Source: Pedobacter miscanthi
GTDB taxonomy: Bacteria > Bacteroidota > Bacteroidia > Sphingobacteriales > Sphingobacteriaceae
DNA: 47,393 nucleotides
Direction of reading: 5' to 3'
Assembly (NCBI RefSeq): GCF_003315595.1
Contig: NZ_QNQU01000036.1
Location: 2,498-49,890 of the forward strand
This document shows, one piece after another, positions 41,291-47,393 of the stretch (its first letter is position 1; each line of letters opens with the position of its first letter). The notes below the pieces were generated by a model. It worked only from the letters and a program-made list of their open reading frames with translations. It did no database searches and had not been told where the DNA came from. The position numbers were made by a program, and so were the translations under genes.

Positions 41291-43694
41291 CTTTAATGCA
41301 CTCCTAAACAGTTACTGCCGCGAATTTAATAACTGGAGTCGATACGTCGGCATACCGAAATACGATGCGCCACTGGCCGACTACCTGATTACCACTACCG
41401 ACCGGATGCATATCCGGTTCGATTTCAGTGCTATCGGTTTCGAAGTATATGCACCTTTAAAATTTTATGCTGATAGTGGCCGGCATGTATTTAATTTCCC
41501 GGTAATTGAACGCAACATCGCTACAGATGCGATCAACCCGATCAGTATTTACCGCTTTATGGAGCTGGCCATCCAGTTCAGTGCCGAAGAGTTCCCCAAT
41601 GCCGATGCTGCAATTGTTAACGAACGTTTAACCAACAGCGTTGAAAACCTGGAATCATTTCTGACTTATTTTAAACAGAATGGAAAACCGGTAAATTTCC
41701 CTAAAATGAAATTTATTGAGGCAGAGCAATCTTTATTTTTAGGCCACAACGCCCATCCACTGCCAAAAGGCCGGTCGGGCTTTAACAATAAGGAAGAACT
41801 TTTCAAATTTTCACCAGAAACTCAGGGACAATTCCAACTGGCATATTTTTTAATTGCTGCAAAAAACATTATTGAGAAAAATGCAGAAGGTTTCGATATT
41901 ACCGATCTTTTCAGGATTGAACTCTTAGATAGTGGAAATGCAGATTTGATTGCTTTATTGGATCAGCATCCCAATTATAAAGTAGTACCCATGCACCCCT
42001 GGGAGGCGGATTATCTGCTAACATTGCCAACCGTGCAGGCCATGGAAGATGAAAAATTATTGTTCTACCTGGGCTGTTTTGGAGAATCTTACACTCCAAC
42101 TTCTTCGGTAAGAACTGTTTACAACGCAACCAGCGATTGGATGCTGAAGTTTTCCTTACATGTAAAAATCACCAACTCACAGCGGGTTAACCTGGTAAGA
42201 GAGCTTCACCGTGGTTATGATGTAAGTAAATTGTTGAAAACAGAATACGGCAAAGCAGCCAAAGCCGAATTTCCGGAAATTGAATTTATTACCGACCCTG
42301 CATTTATCACCGTAAACTATCAGGGTGAAACCATTGATGGTTTTAACATCAGCATCAGGCATAATCCTTTCAAGGGAGAAGATGCAGAGAAAAATGTAAG
42401 TTTATTGGCGGCGCTTTGCCAGGATGGCTTACTGGGGCAGAAACCAAGGATTGCACACGTACTTGAGGAAGCGTCGATCAATAAAAACAAAACAGTTGCA
42501 TACACCGCTGTTAACTGGTTTAAACAATACCTTCACCTTTGTGTGGCACCAATTGTTGGCCTTTACAACAATTATGGAATGGCTTTCGAGTTTCACCAGC
42601 AAAATGTGATGCTGGAACTGGATAAGGATTTTTATCCAGCCAAATTCTATTTCAGGGATAATCAGGGTTATTTCTTCAGCGATGCCAAAGCAGAATCATT
42701 AGAAGCCGTTTATCATGGCATTGCTGCCGAAAGCGGATCAATTGTTCCGAATGATTATATTATTCCTAAACTCACTTATTACTTGCTCATCAACAACATT
42801 TTGGGGGTAGTTAATGCCATCGCCAGCAATGGTTTAGCAGATGAGAAAACGCTGATCGACCTGGTTTACCTGGAATTTAAACAATTCGAAAACAGCGATA
42901 CTACCGGTCTGGTTGATTATATCATTAACCGCCGCAGCTGGGAAGTAAAAGGCAATTTATTAACCAATCTTTGCAACATCGACGAAGCCAGTGCTCCTAT
43001 CGATAATCCGGCTATTTACCGTGAGTTCCCGAACCCATTGGCTAAATATTTTTTCTCCGAAAACCTGATTAAACCACAAACAAAAGAGGTGCTGTACAGC
43101 AGGTTTTTCCCTAAAGAAAACGTAACGATTAACATCCGTCCGTTCAATATAGACCGCGATCTGGAAATGGTGCACGATTGGTTTAACCAGGAACACGCTA
43201 AACCGATCTGGAAAATGGATGGTCCGATTAAAGGCCTGGAGTTATTTTACAGAACGCTGTTACCAAACGATGCTTCGCACAGTTTTATAGGTGAAATAAA
43301 CGGTGAACCAACTTTCACCATTGAGCCTTACTGGCCAATGCGCGATGGTGTGGGTGCCTGTTATGAAGCCCTTATGACTGATTATGGCGCACATTTACTG
43401 ATTGCCCCTACGGATAAGGACAAAAAATTCAGTTTCGAAACTGGTCAGGCTTTGATGGACTTTATTTTCGAACAACCAGAAGTGGGTAAATGTATCGGTG
43501 AGGCCGCAGTTGAAAGCCGGGCGATGCACATTTTTGTAACCAGATTAGGTTTCAAATTGGAGAAAGTAATCCAGATGCCTTATAAAATGGCCAACCTAAC
43601 TTTTTGTTACCGCGACTGGTATTGGGATAAATATCCTGAAGCCAAAGCACATGCCATGATTAAATTGGGACAGTTTGAAGCGGAGGAAATTTAA
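41241..43694 (+). CDS. NIS siderophore synthetase fused to GNAT acyltransferase
   Basis: The product is 817 residues from ATG at 41241. A longer frame starts at 41205, but GGAA lies just before the chosen ATG and the extra 12 residues are only the overlapping reading of the decarboxylase end. Residues about 1-610 are an IucA/IucC synthetase: HNAHPLPKGRSGF, VVPMHPWEADYLL, RTVYNATSDWMLKFSLHVKITNSQR in parts, and NNYGMAFEFHQQNVMLE with the conserved active-site region. Residues about 625-817 are a GNAT domain like IucB/RhbD (IRPFNIDRDLEMVHDWFNQEH, FIGEINGEPTFTIEPYW, ESRAMHIFVTRLGF). It would acylate the N-hydroxy-amine and join it to citrate or another carboxylate. Confidence 0.92.
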   Translation: MNTLDSTLLQQISEETNFNALLNSYCREFNNWSRYVGIPKYDAPLADYLITTTDRMHIRFDFSAIGFEVYAPLKFYADSGRHVFNFPVIERNIATDAINPISIYRFMELAIQFSAEEFPNADAAIVNERLTNSVENLESFLTYFKQNGKPVNFPKMKFIEAEQSLFLGHNAHPLPKGRSGFNNKEELFKFSPETQGQFQLAYFLIAAKNIIEKNAEGFDITDLFRIELLDSGNADLIALLDQHPNYKVVPMHPWEADYLLTLPTVQAMEDEKLLFYLGCFGESYTPTSSVRTVYNATSDWMLKFSLHVKITNSQRVNLVRELHRGYDVSKLLKTEYGKAAKAEFPEIEFITDPAFITVNYQGETIDGFNISIRHNPFKGEDAEKNVSLLAALCQDGLLGQKPRIAHVLEEASINKNKTVAYTAVNWFKQYLHLCVAPIVGLYNNYGMAFEFHQQNVMLELDKDFYPAKFYFRDNQGYFFSDAKAESLEAVYHGIAAESGSIVPNDYIIPKLTYYLLINNILGVVNAIASNGLADEKTLIDLVYLEFKQFENSDTTGLVDYIINRRSWEVKGNLLTNLCNIDEASAPIDNPAIYREFPNPLAKYFFSENLIKPQTKEVLYSRFFPKENVTINIRPFNIDRDLEMVHDWFNQEHAKPIWKMDGPIKGLELFYRTLLPNDASHSFIGEINGEPTFTIEPYWPMRDGVGACYEALMTDYGAHLLIAPTDKDKKFSFETGQALMDFIFEQPEVGKCIGEAAVESRAMHIFVTRLGFKLEKVIQMPYKMANLTFCYRDWYWDKYPEAKAHAMIKLGQFEAEEI

Positions 43695-43695
43695 G

Positions 43696-45075
43696 ATGCA
43701 GGAACAGAAAACATACGACATTATAGGCATCGGTATAGGTCCCTTTAACCTGGGCCTTGCCGCTTTATGTGCACCGATAGAAAGCTTATCTACTTTATTT
43801 TTGGATCAGGCGAGCGAATTTAACTGGCACCCGGGCATGATGTTGAGCGATGCCACTTTACAGGTGCCTTTTATGGCCGACCTGGTTACCATGGCCGATC
43901 CAACCAGTCCGTACAGCTTTTTAAACTATCTGAAACAAACCGATCGCCTCTATAAATTCTACATCAGGGAAGATTTTTTTGTGCTACGCAAAGAATATAA
44001 CGCCTATTGTAAATGGGCCATTACCCATTTAAAAAACTGCCATTTTGGGCAAAAAGTAAGCAATATAAACTATGCTGACGGCATTTATCAAATTGAAAAA
44101 ATAGATCAGGCCACCGGAGCTAAAGAGATTATTTTCGCAAAAAAAATAGTGCTCGGAACAGGAACTGCGCCTAAAGTACCTGCTTTTATTGATCCAACCG
44201 TTCATCAATATGCGATACACTCGTCGGAATATTTAAAGTTTAAACAGACTTTACTGGAACAAAAAACAGTAACGGTTATCGGCTCAGGACAGAGTGCCGC
44301 AGAAATTTTCTACGATCTGTTGCCTGAAACGGAAAATGGTTTAAAACTGAAATGGTTTACCCGCCCGGATCGCTTTTTCCCAATGGAATATTCGAAGTTG
44401 ACTTTAGAACTTACTTCGCCTGAATATGTAGATCATTTTTACAATTTAAGCGATGCTAAACGGAAACAACTTTTAAGCAAACAAAATTCTTTGTTTAAAG
44501 GGATCAATTTCGAACTGATTAACCAGATTTTTGATAAACTATATGAATTAAGCGTTGATAGCGAAAAAATCAATGCCGAACTAATGCCGAACTGCCAGTT
44601 AAACAACCTAACGGTGAACAAGGATGGTAGTTATCAGCTCGATTTTTATCATACCGAAAGCGAAAAAGATTTTACAGTTGATACAGATGCTGTGGTATTG
44701 GCAACGGGTTATAAATATAACGAGCCAAGATTTTTATCTGCCATTAACGACCGTATAACACGCAATGCCGATGGACTTTTTCAGGTGCACCGCAATTATG
44801 CCATTGATGTAAATGGAAACGAAATCTTTGTGCAAAACGCCGAACTGCATACTCACGGCTTTGTAACGCCAGATTTGGGTATGGGTGCTTATCGCAATGC
44901 ATCTATCATCAACGCCATTTTAGGTTTCGAAATCTATCCGGTAGAAAAACGGATCGCTTTCCAGCAGTTTAGTGTAAATGGAGAGGAAGAGGCCCTTCGA
45001 AAGACTCAGGATGACAAATCGAAAACTGAGTTTGAAGTCAGAAGCTGTCACGTTGAGCCTGTCGAAACGCCTTAA
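43696..45075 (+). CDS. IucD-type lysine/diamine N-hydroxylase with repeat-derived tail
   Basis: The product is 459 residues from ATG at 43696, 1 bp after the previous stop codon and with GGAGG 9 bp upstream; the frame opening at 43675 only adds seven residues inside the upstream gene. It is a flavin N-hydroxylase with GIGIGPFNLGLAAL (FAD loop, G11-G15), DQASEFNWHPGMML, VTVIGSGQSAAEIFYDLL (NADPH loop) and VVLATGYKYNEPRFL. It would N-hydroxylate the free amine of a diamine to form the hydroxamate precursor. The last 23 residues (from T437) are encoded by the first copy of a 96-bp tandem repeat and have no equivalent expected in the family. Confidence 0.93.
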   Translation: MQEQKTYDIIGIGIGPFNLGLAALCAPIESLSTLFLDQASEFNWHPGMMLSDATLQVPFMADLVTMADPTSPYSFLNYLKQTDRLYKFYIREDFFVLRKEYNAYCKWAITHLKNCHFGQKVSNINYADGIYQIEKIDQATGAKEIIFAKKIVLGTGTAPKVPAFIDPTVHQYAIHSSEYLKFKQTLLEQKTVTVIGSGQSAAEIFYDLLPETENGLKLKWFTRPDRFFPMEYSKLTLELTSPEYVDHFYNLSDAKRKQLLSKQNSLFKGINFELINQIFDKLYELSVDSEKINAELMPNCQLNNLTVNKDGSYQLDFYHTESEKDFTVDTDAVVLATGYKYNEPRFLSAINDRITRNADGLFQVHRNYAIDVNGNEIFVQNAELHTHGFVTPDLGMGAYRNASIINAILGFEIYPVEKRIAFQQFSVNGEEEALRKTQDDKSKTEFEVRSCHVEPVETP

Positions 45076-45304
45076 AAGCTAGGGTTGGTCCTTCGACAAG
45101 CTCAGGATGACAAATCGAAAACTGAGTTTGAAGTCAGAAGCTGTCACGTTGAGCCTGTCGAAACGCCTTAAAAGCTAGGGTTGGTCCTTCGACAAGCTCA
45201 GGATGACAAATCGAAAACTGAGTTTGAAGTCAGAAGCTGTCACGTTGAGCCTGTCGAAACGCCTTAAAAGCTAGGGTTGGTCCTTCGACAAGCTCAGGAT
45301 GACA
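45005..45304 (+). repeat. 96-bp exact tandem repeat, about 3.1 copies
   Basis: Identical units begin CTCAGGATGACAAATCGAAA at 45005, 45101 and 45197, and a fourth breaks off after 12 bases at 45293. Each unit contains TCCTTCGACAAG next to CTCAGGATGACA at the junction and TGTCACGTTGAGCCTGTCGAA inside, which are imperfect inverted copies of one another. The unit thus derives from a dispersed palindromic element. Copy 1 supplies the stop codon of the hydroxylase gene. Confidence 0.92.
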
Positions 45305-45415
45305 GACCACGTTGGTCCCGATTTGCAATCGGGACCATTGAGAACCGGATTTGAAATCCGGGGTAAAACAAGTCCGGATTACAAATCCGGACTAACAACT
45401 TAAAAAATAAATACC
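45076..45415. other. 340-bp gap before the second synthetase
   Basis: It is filled by the remaining tandem repeat units (to 45304) and three consecutive hairpins (45314-45393), followed by a short AT-rich stretch before the ATG at 45416. No gene was seen. An internal promoter for the last gene was not identified. Confidence 0.6.
45314..45393. repeat. three consecutive perfect hairpins with GGATT-type arms
   Basis: The hairpins are GGTCCCGATT/AATCGGGACC (45314-45336, loop TGC), CCGGATT/AATCCGG (45345-45361, loop TGA) and AGTCCGGATT/AATCCGGACT (45371-45393, loop ACA). They share a GATT-N3-AATC core and spacing of about 9 bp. None has a T tract. They may slow transcription or stabilise the upstream mRNA. 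Confidence 0.8.
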
Positions 45416-47227
45416 ATGAGTTACAACAATTTTAACCATATAAAACCCTTAAAAAAAGAAGTTTGGGATAAGGTAAACCTAAACTATATTGCAAAATCGA
45501 TCGTGGAACTGATGCACGAAAAACTGGCAGAACCAACACTTGTGAATACAAACGAAGATGGTGTTCTCGATTTCCGTTTAGCCACCGATAATGAGGAAAT
45601 TTATTATACTTTCTCTGGTCAGCAGCGTGCTTTGGATTACCTGCATATTGACAAACAAAGTATTAAAAAGTTTGTAAACGACGAAAGTGTAGCGGTAAAC
45701 AATGCCCCTGCCTTTTATTCCGAACTGCAGCAAACTTTCGGTATTAAACCCTTTACCCTCGCCCATTTTATCGAAGAAACGCTAAATACTTTATATGCTG
45801 ATGCCTATATCCACGAAAAAGGCAGGTTAACCGCCGATGAACTGGCCAATGCCGATTACCAGACGATTGAACATCAAATGGACGGTCATCCATGGGCAAC
45901 CATCAATAAAGGCCGTATTGGCTTTAACCACAACGACCAGGGGAAATATGCGCCAGAAGCGGCACAAAAAACACAACTGGCCTGGTTGGCGGTACACCAA
46001 TCAAGGGCGCAGTTTAAAAGCATCGAAAGCATTTCTTCGTTCTCTTTCTACAATGAAGAATTGAGTTTAAAACAGGTTCACGATTTTAATCAGGTGCTCA
46101 TCCAGCAGGAATTAAACCCAGAAGATTATTTCTTTATCCCAGTACACGAATGGCAGTGGAACAATAAAATTGTATTGCAGCTGGCGCACGACATTGCCCA
46201 TCAGCTAATTGTACCTGTTGGAGTTGGTAACGACGAATACATGTGCCAGAACAGCATCCGTACTTTTTTTAACGTGAGTGAACCTAAAAAACATTATGTA
46301 AAAACGGCGATTTCGATATTAAATACCTCTATTTTCAGGGGATTATCGCCTAAAAAACTAGCCATTGCACCAAAAGTTACGCAATGGGCAAAAGACATGC
46401 TGCAGGGTGATGAATACCTGAAACAAACACGTGTTGTACTTTTGGGCGAAGTAGCTACGGTAGCTTATACCCACCCGCAATACAGTGAAATTCCGGGATC
46501 TCCATACCAATACCAGGAATTTTTAGGTGCCATTTGGCGCGAAAGTGCTGAAAATTACCTGCTGGAAGGCGAAAACATCATGACGATGGCCAGTTTACTT
46601 TATGTAGATGATAATGGTAAAAGTATGGTGCAGGCACTGATTGAAAAATCGGGATTAGATGCTTCAAGCTGGTTAAACGCTTATTTATCTGCTTATCTGA
46701 AACCGGTATTGAGAATTTTTTATAAACATGCCTTTTTCTTTAGTCCGCATGGTGAAAACACGATTCTGGTCATGAAAAATGGTGTTCCGGAGCGCATTAT
46801 CATTAAAGATTTTGTGGAAGAAATTGTATTAACAGAAGAAACGAAAGCGAAATTACCGAATGACCTTGTCGACGTTTTAAGGGAAATTAACGACGAACTG
46901 GCACCATTATTTATCCTTTCGGGCATATTCGATGCAGTTTTCAGGTACTTAGGCAATATTTTCCACAGTTATGTAGGGATGGACGAAAAACAGTTCTGGC
47001 GTCAGGTTGCTGATGTAATTTTAGAATTTCAGCAGGAAAACCCTGAATTATCGGCAAAATTCGAAAAATTCGACCTTTTTGTGCCAGAATTTATCAGGGT
47101 TTGCATTAACAGGGTAAGGTTGTTAACCCATGGTTACAGCGAAAGCACTGATGTTCCGGTTCCGGAACTGATTGGCACCTTGGTTAATCCTGCCGCAGAG
47201 GCGCTGAAAGAGGATGTTTTAGCGTAG
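45416..47227 (+). CDS. second NIS siderophore synthetase (IucA/IucC family)
   Basis: The 603-residue product is a full-length IucA/IucC-type synthetase without fusion. Conserved regions are DGHPWATINKGRIGFNHNDQGKY in parts, FIPVHEWQWNNKIV, NSIRTFFNV with SEPKKHYVKTAISILNTSIFRG, and HAFFFSPHGENTILVMKNGVPERIIIKDF near the C-terminus. It has HEWQW where the fused partner has HPWEA. The enzyme would form the second amide bond, adding another N-acyl-N-hydroxy-diamine to the half-product, as IucC or RhbF does. It follows the hydroxylase after a 340-bp repeat region on the same strand. Confidence 0.93.
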   Translation: MSYNNFNHIKPLKKEVWDKVNLNYIAKSIVELMHEKLAEPTLVNTNEDGVLDFRLATDNEEIYYTFSGQQRALDYLHIDKQSIKKFVNDESVAVNNAPAFYSELQQTFGIKPFTLAHFIEETLNTLYADAYIHEKGRLTADELANADYQTIEHQMDGHPWATINKGRIGFNHNDQGKYAPEAAQKTQLAWLAVHQSRAQFKSIESISSFSFYNEELSLKQVHDFNQVLIQQELNPEDYFFIPVHEWQWNNKIVLQLAHDIAHQLIVPVGVGNDEYMCQNSIRTFFNVSEPKKHYVKTAISILNTSIFRGLSPKKLAIAPKVTQWAKDMLQGDEYLKQTRVVLLGEVATVAYTHPQYSEIPGSPYQYQEFLGAIWRESAENYLLEGENIMTMASLLYVDDNGKSMVQALIEKSGLDASSWLNAYLSAYLKPVLRIFYKHAFFFSPHGENTILVMKNGVPERIIIKDFVEEIVLTEETKAKLPNDLVDVLREINDELAPLFILSGIFDAVFRYLGNIFHSYVGMDEKQFWRQVADVILEFQQENPELSAKFEKFDLFVPEFIRVCINRVRLLTHGYSESTDVPVPELIGTLVNPAAEALKEDVLA

Positions 47228-47231
47228 TGTG

Positions 47232-47331
47232 AAGTCAGATGTTACCATCTGACTTTGTTTAAATGTTAATGAGCTTTTGAAAATCAGATTAAATAAATTA
47301 ATCTTGGTGTCAGATGGTAACATCTGACACC
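47232..47331. repeat. pair of mutually complementary hairpins after the siderophore operon
   Basis: AAGTCAGATG-TTAC-CATCTGACTT (47232-47255) and GGTGTCAGATG-GTAA-CATCTGACACC (47306-47331) are each perfect hairpins, and the 20-base core of one is the exact reverse complement of the other. Between them an AGATTAA...TTAATCT dyad lies near 47286-47304. The first starts 5 bp past the synthetase stop codon and may end the operon's transcripts. Confidence 0.8.
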
Positions 47332-47393
47332 AAGAAAAAATCCCCCACGATACGTCCTTTAGATTTGTTTTGATCTTAATTTAAGGAGTAGAA

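Noticed and set aside
45005..45304. CRISPR-like array
   Set aside because: The 96-bp units are contiguous and identical with no unique spacers, and no cas gene is nearby.

Overview
The window looks like a chromosomal segment of a Bacteroidota organism, most likely a Pedobacter-like member of the Sphingobacteriaceae. This is inferred from the large FtsX/MacB-type permeases in tandem, a TonB receptor with an N-terminal carboxypeptidase-regulatory-like domain, a precorrin-2 dehydrogenase fused to a TauE/SafE permease, few Shine-Dalgarno sequences, TAnnTTTG-type -7 boxes and many short palindromic intergenic repeats. No rRNA, tRNA, CRISPR, phage or transposase gene was seen.

Region 1 (15-17279) is an export operon with its own two-component system. 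Reading leftward from 14306 it encodes a HlyD-type periplasmic adaptor, an ABC ATPase, four FtsX/MacB-like permeases, a second ABC ATPase and a retropepsin-like secreted protein. A sigma-54-type response regulator and a histidine kinase are transcribed divergently. The shared gap carries a good -24/-12 promoter pointing at the adaptor and a pair of 9-bp repeats about 100 bp upstream of the predicted transcription start, so the two-component system probably activates the exporter.

Region 2 (17364-24456) is storage and compatible-solute metabolism: a fused trehalose-6-phosphate synthase/phosphatase, a convergent GH15 glucoamylase/trehalase-like enzyme, GlgC and GlgA.

Region 3 (24933-35438) is assimilatory sulfate reduction with siroheme synthesis. 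It runs leftward as sulfite reductase, CobA, the dehydrogenase/ferrochelatase-TauE fusion, an iron-sulfur-type CysH, CysD and CysN, followed by a small lipoprotein and a diverged CobA paralogue. An Rrf2-family regulator lies just upstream. Two features stand out. The leader of the sulfite reductase gene encodes an 8-residue peptide, MCCCCKTQ, followed by a mutually exclusive antiterminator and an intrinsic terminator; this has the layout of a cysteine-sensing ribosome-mediated attenuator. In addition, a 38-bp promoter/operator is almost identical upstream of sulfite reductase and of the distant CobA paralogue (35 of 38 positions).

Region 4 (35654-47227) holds a membrane metallophosphoesterase and then an NRPS-independent (NIS) hydroxamate siderophore locus: a TonB-dependent receptor divergent from a PLP decarboxylase, an IucA/IucC-type synthetase fused to a GNAT acyltransferase, an IucD-type N-hydroxylase and a second IucA/IucC synthetase. 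The order matches the rhizobactin 1021/schizokinen class (decarboxylase, synthetase, acetyltransferase, hydroxylase, synthetase), but the acetyltransferase is fused and no diaminobutyrate aminotransferase is present in the window. Fur-like dyads lie in the divergent promoter region. A 96-bp exact tandem repeat overlaps the 3' end of the hydroxylase gene and encodes its last 23 residues.
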